From assembly GCF_900107845.1 (NCBI RefSeq), contig NZ_FNRM01000011.1, positions 1 to 64,000 of the forward strand: a stretch of DNA of 64,000 nucleotides. The letters run 5' to 3'. Shown here one piece after another: positions 44,856 to 53,785 of the stretch (its first letter is position 1; the number at the start of each line of letters is the position of its first letter). The translations under genes and the position numbers were made by a program. The notes below the pieces were generated by a model, which did not search any database, had not been told where the DNA came from, and saw only the letters and a list, made by a program, of their open reading frames with translations. This DNA is from Alkalimonas amylolytica (GTDB lineage Bacteria > Pseudomonadota > Gammaproteobacteria > Enterobacterales > Alteromonadaceae).

Positions 44856-45332
44856 TTATTTTTTAGCGCGATAACGTGCTTCTGAATGATGGGAGCCGAA
44901 CTGGGTTCTTTGAAGCTTTCCTTGATAAGCCATATTTTGTAAGCGCTGTCTTACTGCCTTTCGAAACAGACGGATGCTCTCTGGATCATAGTTGTGCCAT
45001 CCTGACTGCTCTAATATGAAGTAAAAAAACTCTGAAACTGAAGCATCCTGGTCAACAGGCAATAGACCAAGATACTTATATATTAGCTTGGTCACTAAAC
45101 CATAAGCTAAATTGGTTCTTTTCGTGTTTTTTCGTAATGGGGGGATGTCTACAGCTGAAATAGGAACTTCATGTATCTCAATTACTTTAGCCAAAGAGTT
45201 AATACAATCCCGCAAGACTTCACGTTTTACGGTTAACTCAGCAATTGAATCCTCAACTGCAGTAAGCTGCTGACACTGTTTCTGGTATTTATCAATCAGC
45301 CATTTTAATGATGAAGGTGTTCGAATCGTCAT
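44856..45332 (-). CDS. Unknown protein next to the right transposon end
   Basis: This 158-residue protein has an N-terminal coiled coil (CQQLTAVEDSIAELTVKREVLRDCINSLAKVIEIHE) and a C-terminal winged-helix-like part (IRLFRKAVRQRLQNMAYQGKLQRT). It reads inward from the right end and starts 35 bp from the inverted repeat. No ribosome site is seen before the ATG; an inverted repeat GAGCAG-AATAC-CTGCTC lies in its leader. It may help transposition or choose targets; I have no family match. Confidence 0.6.
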   Translation of the reverse strand: MTIRTPSSLKWLIDKYQKQCQQLTAVEDSIAELTVKREVLRDCINSLAKVIEIHEVPISAVDIPPLRKNTKRTNLAYGLVTKLIYKYLGLLPVDQDASVSEFFYFILEQSGWHNYDPESIRLFRKAVRQRLQNMAYQGKLQRTQFGSHHSEARYRAKK

Positions 45333-45367
45333 AGGAGAGCAGAATACCTGCTCCCCTAAAATTTTTC

Positions 45368-45391
45368 CTGTGCAACAGCTACATAATAGCG
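45368..45391 (-). repeat. Right terminal inverted repeat
   Basis: These 24 bases are the exact reverse complement of 36273-36296. Confidence 0.95.
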
Positions 45392-45399
45392 GTGGTTGA
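45392..45399 (+). repeat. Target-site duplication, right copy (GTGGTTGA)
   Basis: This is identical to 36265-36272 and in direct orientation, immediately outside the right inverted repeat. Confidence 0.93.
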
Positions 45400-45410
45400 A
45401 GTGATGCACA

Positions 45411-46103
45411 TTAAAAACGAATGCGTCCTTCCCGTAAGGTCGCTGTATTCATGCCCTGGCGCTCATTCACCACCCACTGCACCTGAACCCGCTCAAGCGA
45501 CGGCATCAATTGAATGAGCGACAAATCCAGATACTGCAACCGGGCCGGGTTGTGACAGAGCAGGGTAAAGTTGGCATAAAAATCACCATGGTTCTGATGG
45601 CCTGGACGAGTTAAGTCGGTACTGGCATCCGCCTGCTCAACCTGACAACCGGTATCACGGTTTAACTCAAACCAACTGCCTTTAGATAGCATGGATAAAG
45701 CAGCTTGCACTTCACGCTGCTGCTCATCGGTGGAGGGCGCATGCTCAAAACCAACAATATTATAAGCAGCCGTTTGCAACGCAAGGATGGCTTCGTTGCC
45801 CTCCAGTACAAAAGTTAACAAGGCTTCACCATGCACATGGGCAGCTAGCTGCGTAAATTCATCATCGTGATGATGGTCATGATCATGGCTGTGATTGTGA
45901 TCATGCGAGGAGCCAGGGTCATGGTCATACTCTGAAGCGGCATGTTCGTGTGATTGCTCTGCGGGCTTCACCTGGTCATGCTGATGCGCATGGCTGTGAG
46001 CATGACGATGCTCGTTGGCTTGCGTTTCAGACGCTATCAAAGCTGAACTTAATACCAAGCTGCTTGCCAAAGTGGTGACTACCAATGCATTTACTCTTGT
46101 CAT
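45411..46103 (-). CDS. zrgA: ZrgA-family zinc-uptake protein (DUF2796), His-rich
   Basis: This 230-residue exported protein has signal MTRVNALVVTTLASSLVLSSALIASETQA and a long His-rich stretch (HRHAHSHAHQHD; HDHNHSHDHDHHHDDE) that should bind zinc. A DUF2796 domain follows (AAHVHGEALLTFVLEG near its start). ZrgA-type proteins are periplasmic and are induced when zinc is scarce. GGGAG lies 7 bases before ATG 46103 (or 4 before ATG 46106). It is downstream of dksA2 on the same strand (70-bp gap), so the Zur-like box at 46600 may control both. The transposon lies 11 bp past its stop. Confidence 0.88.
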   Translation of the reverse strand: MTRVNALVVTTLASSLVLSSALIASETQANEHRHAHSHAHQHDQVKPAEQSHEHAASEYDHDPGSSHDHNHSHDHDHHHDDEFTQLAAHVHGEALLTFVLEGNEAILALQTAAYNIVGFEHAPSTDEQQREVQAALSMLSKGSWFELNRDTGCQVEQADASTDLTRPGHQNHGDFYANFTLLCHNPARLQYLDLSLIQLMPSLERVQVQWVVNERQGMNTATLREGRIRF

Positions 46104-46173
46104 CATTCTACTCCCGCTCTTTACACCGAGTTTATATGCCATCATACGCTTTGCCTTGCCGCTTGCAAAGTAG

Positions 46174-46587
46174 CTAGCCCCGTCGCTTACTAAAGTGTTT
46201 TTCCTGCATTTCCTGCCGCTCTTTCGCATCCAGGCTTAGCTCTGCCGTTGGCCTTGCCAGTAAGCGCTTCAAACCAATCGGCTGTCCACTCTCCTTACAA
46301 TAACCATATTCCCTGCTGGCTATACGATCCAGCGCCTGCTCAATTTTGCGCAATAAAAAGTATTCACGTTCAACCAGACGCAAGCTTTGGCGATTTTCCT
46401 CTTCAATCAAAGCTCTGTCCAGCTCATCAGGCTCCACCTCGCGGTTACCAAGCGATTGCTTGCTTTGTTCTATTCGCCGCTGTAGATCCTGTTTTTGCTG
46501 GCGCAGCAGCTGTTCGAAATAAGCCAGTTGGCTGGCATTCATGTAATCCTCTGCCGGCATTTGCAGCAACGCTTGTTCTGTTAACAT
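46174..46587 (-). CDS. dksA2: Zinc-independent DksA paralogue (DksA2)
   Basis: This 137-residue protein has the DksA layout: coiled coil with the ELDRALIEEENRQSL tip region, and a C-terminal globular domain YGYCKESGQPIG...LLARPTAELSLDAK. Of the four zinc cysteines of DksA only the first is kept; the others are Ser, Ser and Ala. Such DksA2 proteins bind RNA polymerase with ppGpp without zinc and replace DksA in zinc starvation, as shown in Pseudomonas. AGGAGGG lies 5 bases before ATG 46587. The Zur-like box upstream and zrgA downstream support this role. Confidence 0.9.
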   Translation of the reverse strand: MLTEQALLQMPAEDYMNASQLAYFEQLLRQQKQDLQRRIEQSKQSLGNREVEPDELDRALIEEENRQSLRLVEREYFLLRKIEQALDRIASREYGYCKESGQPIGLKRLLARPTAELSLDAKERQEMQEKHFSKRRG

Positions 46588-46599
46588 ATAAGCCCTCCT

Positions 46600-46622
46600 G
46601 AAAAGATACAATATAACATAAC
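46600..46622 (-). promoter_or_regulatory. Zur-like operator before dksA2
   Basis: The 23-bp site matches the gammaproteobacterial Zur palindrome (GAAATGTTATA-N-TATAACATTTC) at 17 of 22 positions by eye: left half GAAAAGATACA 8 of 11, right half TATAACATAAC 9 of 11. It abuts the dksA2 ribosome site, a repressing position. Confidence 0.65.
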
Positions 46623-46724
46623 AACTTTCTTTCACCAGCAGACTTAAACGCTTTCATTGCCATTCTTTTGATCGTGCCTTGCCAAGCCTACGTAACTTAA
46701 ATCAAACCATAACTGGACAACATC

Positions 46725-48257
46725 ATGCCTCGATTAGTCGTAATACTGGGCGATCAGCTCAGCCCCGCCCTAGCCAGCTTGCAGGCAGTAGCAAACGACG
46801 ATGTGATTCTGATGGCTGAAGTGATGGCTGAAGCCAGCTACGCAAAACATCATAGTCACAAACTGGTACTGATTTTCAGTGCTATGCGTCATTTTGCCGA
46901 TACGTTGCAGCAACTGGGGCATCAGCTACTGTACTTGAAGTTTGCTGAACAGCCGTCTGTGTTCAGTCTGACCGATGCGGTGGCTTATGCCATCTCACAG
47001 CACCCCGAGCTAACCAGCATTGTGCTGACCGAGTGCGGTGAATATCGTTTAGAGCAGGAAATAGTGAGCTGGGCGCAACGATTCGACTTACCGCTAGAGC
47101 AACTGTGCGATGATCGCTTTCTGTGTAGCCGGCAGCAATTCGCCAACTGGGCCAAAGATCGGCAACAATTTCGCATGGAGTATTTTTACCGGGAAATGCG
47201 TCGTTACAGTCACTTGTTAATGAATGACAAAAATCAGCCTGAAGGTGGCAAATGGAATTACGATAAAGCCAATCGAAAAGCCTGCCCACCCGATCTGGTC
47301 CAGATCCCCCCGCTCCAGTTTGAGCCTGATGACACTACCCGGGAAGTGATCGGGCTGGTACAGCAGCATTTCCCGGAGCATATGGGCGATGCCACCAGCT
47401 TTCGGCTGGCTGTCACCGGTAAACAGGCGCGGCAGGCATTTTTGCATTTTGTCGAGCAGCAGTTGGCTCAGTTTGGGGATTATCAAGACGCCATGCTGCT
47501 GGATCAGCCCTTTTTATTTCACAGTATCTGCTCGATGTATTTGAACATCGGCTTACTGGACGTGCGTTGGATGTGTCTGAAAGTAGAGCAGGCCTACAAA
47601 GACGGCCAGGTGCCGCTGAATGCAGCCGAGGGCTTTATACGCCAGTTGATTGGCTGGCGAGAGTTTGTCCGTGGTCTTTACTGGTTGCTGATGCCGGAAT
47701 ACAAAACACGCAATACCCTGGCAGCCAACCGCTCCATGCCAGCATTTTACTGGAGTGGCAACACCAAAATGCGCTGTATGCAACAAGCGATACAAAGCAC
47801 CGTTGATCATGCCTACTCGCACCATATTCATCGTTTGATGGTCACCGGTAACTTTGCTCTGCTGGCCGGGCTTAGTCCCGATGAAGTGACTGACTGGTAC
47901 CTGGCGGTTTATGCCGATGCTTTTGAGTGGGTTGAACTGCCCAACACGCTGGGCATGGCGTTGTTTGCTGATAATGCAGTGCTTGCCTCCAAACCCTATG
48001 CAGCCAGTGGCAAGTACATTCAGCGCATGAGCAATTACTGCCAGCACTGCCCTTACGATGTGAAGAAAATGCATGGCGAAGGCGCCTGCCCGTTCAATGC
48101 CCTGTACTGGGGCTTTCTTGATCGCAATAATGAGCAATTACGTGGCAATGCCCGCTTGCAGTTGGCTTACCAACAGTGGCATAAAAAACCAGAGCAGGAA
48201 CAGCAAGCTATCCGTCAACATGCAGCACAGCTGCTGATACAAATAGAGCACTTATGA
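46725..48257 (+). CDS. Iron-sulfur bacterial cryptochrome/photolyase (PhrB-like, 6-4 type)
   Basis: This is a 510-residue FeS-BCP family member. It has the N-terminal Rossmann part MPRLVVILGDQLS and an FAD-binding helical domain with LIGWREFVRGLYW and MRCMQQAI. The four 4Fe-4S cysteines are visible: one in RCMQ, two in NYCQHCPYD and one in GEGACPF, with the spacing known from Agrobacterium PhrB. Relatives repair (6-4) photoproducts with light. It is divergent from dksA2 with no visible operon partner. Confidence 0.9.
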   Translation: MPRLVVILGDQLSPALASLQAVANDDVILMAEVMAEASYAKHHSHKLVLIFSAMRHFADTLQQLGHQLLYLKFAEQPSVFSLTDAVAYAISQHPELTSIVLTECGEYRLEQEIVSWAQRFDLPLEQLCDDRFLCSRQQFANWAKDRQQFRMEYFYREMRRYSHLLMNDKNQPEGGKWNYDKANRKACPPDLVQIPPLQFEPDDTTREVIGLVQQHFPEHMGDATSFRLAVTGKQARQAFLHFVEQQLAQFGDYQDAMLLDQPFLFHSICSMYLNIGLLDVRWMCLKVEQAYKDGQVPLNAAEGFIRQLIGWREFVRGLYWLLMPEYKTRNTLAANRSMPAFYWSGNTKMRCMQQAIQSTVDHAYSHHIHRLMVTGNFALLAGLSPDEVTDWYLAVYADAFEWVELPNTLGMALFADNAVLASKPYAASGKYIQRMSNYCQHCPYDVKKMHGEGACPFNALYWGFLDRNNEQLRGNARLQLAYQQWHKKPEQEQQAIRQHAAQLLIQIEHL

Positions 48258-48386
48258 GGTAGTGCAAGCCCTTTCTAGTTCGTCGGTCGCAGTTACTGCA
48301 CTGAACTGGCTTTAAGCCAGAGCATTGTCTGCCAGATCAAAACCTGCCCACCGCTGCAAAGCCAGGCAAAACACTACCAAATTCGC

Positions 48387-49641
<1,255 letters not shown>

Positions 49642-49732
49642 TCATATTATAGATTTTATATAAACATAAAATTGACAATTTAAACCCAACAAATCATAAT
49701 TTCACCATTATAGGTGATTTTATGATAACGGC

Positions 49733-50224
49733 ATGAAACGCAACGGCTGGACTTTAATCGAAATGATGGTGGCTCTGCTGATCATCATCATTTTCAGTAC
49801 CGTTGGAGTACCGTCCTGGCATAATTTCATCAGCAAGCAACGTGCCGAAGCTTATATGAAACAGCTGAGCCAGCAGCTGGCCTATGCCAGAGTTCTGGCC
49901 AGTGGCCAGGCAACCAGTGTTCGGATTTGTCCACTGAACGGAGGTGACTGCAGCGATAATTGGTCCATGCACCCGTTACAAATCAGTCAATGGCAATTCA
50001 ATGAATGGAAACCGGTACGGGAACTGCCTGCCGTTCATCCTTCACACCAACTCAGTTATCACCGGCAGCAGTTAAGCTTTCGTCGGGATGGCAGCCTGGG
50101 GCCACTTGAGAATGGTAGTTTTCGTTATTGCCCGGAACAAGGCATGAACTGGCACTACACCCTGACACTGAATCAGGCTGGCCGCAGCCGACTGCAACAC
50201 CACTCCTCCCCCTGTCCCGGCTGA
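49733..50224 (+). CDS. fimT: GspH/FimT-type minor pseudopilin
   Basis: The 163-residue protein has a class III prepilin signal (MKRNG|WTLIEMMVALLIIII) with Glu5, then a GspH domain with RICPLNGGDCSDNW and a C-terminal Cys pair. It is the fimT/fimU-type member of the second pilin cluster, but it is placed on the opposite strand and converges with it (24-bp gap). The upstream 91 bp are very AT-rich and contain likely promoter sequence. Confidence 0.88.
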   Translation: MKRNGWTLIEMMVALLIIIIFSTVGVPSWHNFISKQRAEAYMKQLSQQLAYARVLASGQATSVRICPLNGGDCSDNWSMHPLQISQWQFNEWKPVRELPAVHPSHQLSYHRQQLSFRRDGSLGPLENGSFRYCPEQGMNWHYTLTLNQAGRSRLQHHSSPCPG

Positions 50225-50248
50225 ACAGGTGTTAAAGGCGATATACCA

Positions 50249-50665
50249 TCAACGCCAGCAGCTCTCAGCATAAGGTACTGCACTATTCCGCTGCCCCAGC
50301 TGATTGACACTAAACGCCGCACAGTCTGTATCCTGACTTTGTACGCCCAATGCCTGAGCCCGCAATAAAAAACTCATACCATCGTCAAACAGCTGTACAC
50401 TTAGTTGATAGCGACCAGACAGAGTGAGCGGCTCACTGATTCCTAGCTCTGCAAGTGAGCCGCTGTAACGACGAAACTCGCTAAAGTACAACTCTTGCTT
50501 CGCCGCCAAAGCTAACAACGCCTCTACGGCTTCTACCCGATGACTTTTGAGCACAAACTGCACGTAGGATGGATAAGCCATTGTTGCCAAAATCGCCATA
50601 ATAACCACCACCAAACAAAGCTCGATCAGGGTGATACCATAAGCTTTAACGACATGCTGTTTCAT
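50249..50665 (-). CDS. Type IV pilin-like protein, second minor-pilin cluster
   Basis: This 138-residue prepilin (MKQHVVKAYG|ITLIELCLVVVIMAIL) has Glu5 and a PilE-like globular domain with two cysteines (TDCAAFSVNQLG and the final SCWR). It is the last gene of the pilV2-W2-X2-unknown-E2 series, and its ATG overlaps the preceding stop by one base. It is the counterpart of pilE at 53366. Confidence 0.88.
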   Translation of the reverse strand: MKQHVVKAYGITLIELCLVVVIMAILATMAYPSYVQFVLKSHRVEAVEALLALAAKQELYFSEFRRYSGSLAELGISEPLTLSGRYQLSVQLFDDGMSFLLRAQALGVQSQDTDCAAFSVNQLGQRNSAVPYAESCWR

Positions 50666-51504
50666 CAGTAAGCTCCCTCTTCCAGCCAGAAATGCGCCAC
50701 AGGAAGCATTTTTGGCCAGCTGCTGTGTTCAATCACACTGGTACATTGCAAACAATCCGATAAAATTTGCGGCAACTGAGACTGCAGCAGCCAGTTATCC
50801 TCTTTATGCTGCAGCCAAAGCCCAAGGTACTCTCCCTGCACTTTCAGCTTCCATTGCAAGGGACCCGGCTCAGACAACTGCACCGTTTCTGGCGGGGAAA
50901 CCGTATGACCTGAGTGCATATGAATGATGTGAACACTTAAATCCAGTGGATAAGGCGGGCAGTCATCTCCAGGATCGAACTCAGCAACTGGTAAATAGAG
51001 GATGCCAGCATAAAGCTCAGGCAACTGTGTTGCCTTACCTGGAATAGGCCGCCACCAACCAGCTGCCTGCTGTTGCTGTTGCCATAAGGCAGTCACCACC
51101 CAATCCTCTGTTGTCAGTACCGCATCATCCAGATAAGGCAGCAGCTGATCAAATTGCCAACTTACTGACTGCTGAGGAAACACCCGAACCACAACCAGTT
51201 GCTCAGACTGCAGTCCCGGATGATAAGCAAGCAGCAATAACTGTTCAAAACGCTGCTGTCCAACCCATGCAGTGTGTGGTAAGTAACTAGCAACTACTCG
51301 ATGCTGTGTGCTAAACAACCAGCCCGATGCACTGAGATCGGCAACCATCTTTGGCTCGGACAGTGGCGAGCCATGATAGGCGTTGCGATAAATAACGCCC
51401 TGACCGCTGACTTCAAAATCCGTTAGTTCGGGCTGTTGTTCAAAACACCCCAAAGGCACCGGACTACCCGCCAATACAAAGAGTAACGACAGTAGATTAA
51501 TCAT
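50665..51504 (-). CDS. Unknown exported protein in the PilY1 position of the second pilin cluster
   Basis: This 279-residue protein has a short hydrophobic start (MINLLSLLFVLAGSPVPLG) that may be a signal. The mature part is beta-rich with many Trp and Gln (WVVTALWQQQQQAAGWWRP) and cysteines that could pair (DDCPP, SDCLQC). I recognise no family. It overlaps pilX2 by 8 bp and pilE2 by 1 bp, so it belongs to the operon. In the canonical cluster this slot holds the 1,144-residue PilY1. It may be a pilus-tip or adhesion component; that is inference from position. Confidence 0.65.
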   Translation of the reverse strand: MINLLSLLFVLAGSPVPLGCFEQQPELTDFEVSGQGVIYRNAYHGSPLSEPKMVADLSASGWLFSTQHRVVASYLPHTAWVGQQRFEQLLLLAYHPGLQSEQLVVVRVFPQQSVSWQFDQLLPYLDDAVLTTEDWVVTALWQQQQQAAGWWRPIPGKATQLPELYAGILYLPVAEFDPGDDCPPYPLDLSVHIIHMHSGHTVSPPETVQLSEPGPLQWKLKVQGEYLGLWLQHKEDNWLLQSQLPQILSDCLQCTSVIEHSSWPKMLPVAHFWLEEGAY

Positions 51505-51859
51505 CGCTTACATCCTGCACTGTCAACCTCAGCTGAAGCTGGATACTTCCCACCTGACTGCTCTGCCAGAGCCCCGGCTCTGGCGGGCTTAGCAGTATAT
51601 AACGTTGGCAATGAAGGCTATCAGCATGCCAGGCTGCATACTGAGCAGGGCATCGAACCTCAGACAGAGATGTCCCTGTGCTGACTGGTTGTTGCAGGTG
51701 CATACGCCAGGCGTCTTGTCGTAGCTGCAAAGATTGCTGGCCAGAGTCAGCGATACGCATGCTGAGCATACTGCTTTGAAGCAAAGCCAATACCAACATC
51801 AGCATCACTGCCGCCAACAATAATGTGGTGATCAGTGCAAACCCCCGATCTAATCGCAT
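51497..51859 (-). CDS. PilX-like minor pilin, second cluster
   Basis: This is a 120-residue short PilX/GspK-type protein: class III signal MRLDRG|FALITTLLLAAVMLMLVLALL, with Thr in place of Glu5 as in other PilX proteins, then a small Cys-containing domain. It is only about 70% of the length of the paralogue at 57235. It lies 3 bp after pilW2 and overlaps the next gene by 8 bp. Confidence 0.78.
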   Translation of the reverse strand: MRLDRGFALITTLLLAAVMLMLVLALLQSSMLSMRIADSGQQSLQLRQDAWRMHLQQPVSTGTSLSEVRCPAQYAAWHADSLHCQRYILLSPPEPGLWQSSQVGSIQLQLRLTVQDVSDD

Positions 51860-51862
51860 GTT

Positions 51863-52828
51863 TCATCCTCCGTGATTTTGCAAAGCCGCATTATGAAAGT
51901 ACTGAGTTCCCTGTAATGGCAGCCGGCGATAATTGTCCCCCGGGGCCTGGAATCCGGACTGCCCCATCGGGTACCACTGGTCGTTCAGGTAGTGACGGTC
52001 AGCATCCAGTGATCGAAGCAATACATAGTAACTAATGGCGACAATACGACTACTTTGTTGATACCAGTGCTCTGGCTGCATCTGCTGCAAGGGTAAAAAG
52101 TAATTGGCCCGGCCATCGAACGTACTGTCGATACCGAATTCAAAATAAAGCATTTCCACACCATCCATGACCGAGTCGGTGTGCAACCTCGGGCTCCCCG
52201 CCTGGTTTCGGATTAAACGCTTTCGCATCAATACGGGAATATCTTGTTGCCACTGCACATAAAAGAGTTGATGGAGATAGGGCCAAAACTCGACAGGTCC
52301 AGAGGCACTGGCTGTATCGCTATCTACCAAGCGCAAGGATCCTGCTTCAACTTGCAGATAGTAGCGGTTTGGTTTCAACTCAGCATGCTCCAGCGGCTGT
52401 GCCAGCAGGCGCTTGAATTGAAGAATGGAAGAATGTTCCGCCCCCTGGCCAAGGCAACTAATGCCATGGCCGGCACCAAACTCAGCATAGAGGGGGATGA
52501 GCAAAGCCGGTGGCTCTGGAAAACTCCCGCTATCCAGCGGCAACTGACTACAATCGCCTATCACAGGAGCTGCCGGCGCCTGCAACTGGCGCATCTGCTC
52601 CAAACTAAAGCCAGCCCAAAACCCCAGGTGCTGCAACTCCGTTTGCAGTAAATTCAGCAGGAGCTGCCCTTGTTGCTGCAACATTGCCAGTTGCATGGTT
52701 TCCCGGCTCATTTGTGCCTGCTTACTGGTGGTTGTTAACAGCACAGCCAGTAAGCTTAATGCCAAAGTAGCTGCAATCATCAACTCGACCAGGCTAAGGC
52801 CATACTGCCGCTGCACTGCCACTCTCAT
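51863..52828 (-). CDS. PilW-like minor pilin, second cluster
   Basis: The 321-residue prepilin (QRQYG|LSLVELMIAATLALSLLAVLL) has Glu5 and a long PilW-type domain with a FEFGIDSTFDGRANYF-like segment and RSLDADRHYLNDQWYPMG. Its start overlaps the pilV2 stop by 4 bp. It is paralogous to pilW at 57735, but the two are clearly diverged. Confidence 0.85.
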   Translation of the reverse strand: MRVAVQRQYGLSLVELMIAATLALSLLAVLLTTTSKQAQMSRETMQLAMLQQQGQLLLNLLQTELQHLGFWAGFSLEQMRQLQAPAAPVIGDCSQLPLDSGSFPEPPALLIPLYAEFGAGHGISCLGQGAEHSSILQFKRLLAQPLEHAELKPNRYYLQVEAGSLRLVDSDTASASGPVEFWPYLHQLFYVQWQQDIPVLMRKRLIRNQAGSPRLHTDSVMDGVEMLYFEFGIDSTFDGRANYFLPLQQMQPEHWYQQSSRIVAISYYVLLRSLDADRHYLNDQWYPMGQSGFQAPGDNYRRLPLQGTQYFHNAALQNHGG

Positions 52829-53283
52829 AAGGCAGCCTGCAAGCGAAGTGACATTGCACCACTCACTGAGTCACAAGCGGTGTCATTATTGGTTTGTGTC
52901 AATAACTGTCGGCCATACCAGTACACCACAAACTCAATGCCGGCAGCCAGCTGTTGGCTGCAATAGCCTCCTTGTGCTAAGGCGGAACTATGCCACCATT
53001 GCTGCTGCCACTGTTGATGCAGCCAACTGGCTAACGACTCCGGCGGACAGGGGGTACTGGCATTGCATTCAGGCGAAGGTGCGATCTGACTGAAACTATG
53101 ACCAGAGGCCTGCATCCGGTTGAGCCAGTCAGCTGCCATGGCTGTGGCCTGGGTGCGTTGCGTCGCCTCAGTGACTATTTGGCGGGCATGAAGCTGGCCG
53201 GCTAAAGCCCCTAATACGGAGACTTTTAGCAGCAAAACAGCCAGCAATACTTCGAGTAAACTGATTCCTTGTTGTAATCGCAT
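52825..53283 (-). CDS. PilV-like minor pilin, second cluster
   Basis: The 152-residue prepilin (MRLQQG|ISLLEVLLAVLLLKVSVLGALAGQL) has Glu5 and a PilV-type Cys-containing C-terminal domain. It is the first gene of the second cluster. AAGGA lies only one base before the ATG, which is closer than usual. An 8-bp hairpin sits 13 bp upstream (53297-53318). Confidence 0.83.
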   Translation of the reverse strand: MRLQQGISLLEVLLAVLLLKVSVLGALAGQLHARQIVTEATQRTQATAMAADWLNRMQASGHSFSQIAPSPECNASTPCPPESLASWLHQQWQQQWWHSSALAQGGYCSQQLAAGIEFVVYWYGRQLLTQTNNDTACDSVSGAMSLRLQAAL

Positions 53284-53296
53284 GTCCTTATGCTCA

Positions 53297-53318
53297 ATAG
53301 TTAACCAATATTAACTAT
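53297..53318. other. 8-bp stem-loop between the two pilin clusters
   Basis: ATAGTTAA-CCAATA-TTAACTAT is a perfect inverted repeat in the 82-bp AT-rich gap between pilE and pilV2. It may be a weak terminator for the first operon or an operator for the second. Confidence 0.5.
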
Positions 53319-53365
53319 AAAATTACAACAAAAAACCAAAAGATCAATATTAATAGTTTATTTTT

Positions 53366-53785
53366 TTACCAACATTGCTGTACTACAGCTGGATCTGTGC
53401 CTCCGGCAGCACCCCGTTGACCAGCCTGATTCAATGTCAAGGTGCCACAATTATCGTTTGTTTGTGGTCCTTGCGGGATTGCAGATAACCGATACGTTCG
53501 GGCTGCAAGCTCCGTCAAGGTATAAGTGTAGCGCGCTGCGGTATCCGTCCGACATTGAGCATTCGGCAAAACAGCACCGGCATAGGTCATATTGGAGGTA
53601 TAGTGCCGCTCTAAAAAGTGAGATAACTCATACAGACAGCCTGAAGCTGCCGTGCGGTTCGAACGTTCCACATGCGCTTGGTATGCCGGGTAGGCAATGG
53701 TTCCCAGGATACCTATAATGGCGACTGCAATCATCAGCTCTACCAAGGTAATGCCCCGCTGACACTTCATCATACAGCTGTTCAA
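53366..53785 (-). CDS. pilE: Type IV pilin PilE
   Basis: The 139-residue prepilin ([32 protein letters not shown]) has Glu5 and a disulfide-loop end ([16 protein letters not shown]...VVQQCW). The start is taken as TTG 53785, overlapping the pilY1 stop with GGGAG 8 bases upstream; ATG 53773 or 53770 would give a shorter leader. It is the last gene of the fimU-pilV-W-X-Y1-E operon. Confidence 0.9.
   Translation of the reverse strand: MNSCMMKCQRGITLVELMIAVAIIGILGTIAYPAYQAHVERSNRTAASGCLYELSHFLERHYTSNMTYAGAVLPNAQCRTDTAARYTYTLTELAARTYRLSAIPQGPQTNDNCGTLTLNQAGQRGAAGGTDPAVVQQCW

Larger units (their letters stand above)
36273..45391. mobile_element. 9,119-bp IS1595-family transposon with a defence-like cargo
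   Basis: Perfect 24-bp terminal inverted repeats (36273-36296 and 45368-45391, starting CGCTATTATGTAGC) and an exact 8-bp duplication GTGGTTGA on both sides define the element to the base. It carries an IS1595-type transposase (43664-44743), three unknown small or medium genes, and a cargo of a nuclease-like gene facing a two-gene TPR-GreAB-C-PIN operon. The cargo is visibly AT-richer than the chromosome around it. It lies between DUF3299 and zrgA, 11 bp past the zrgA stop, and breaks no gene. The sequence shows the ends and duplication directly; the family call rests on the transposase and duplication length. Confidence 0.93.

Noticed and set aside
36273-45391. Tn7-like or integrase-borne island
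   Set aside because: No TnsABCDE or tyrosine integrase is present, and the 8-bp duplication with an IS1595-type transposase explains the element.
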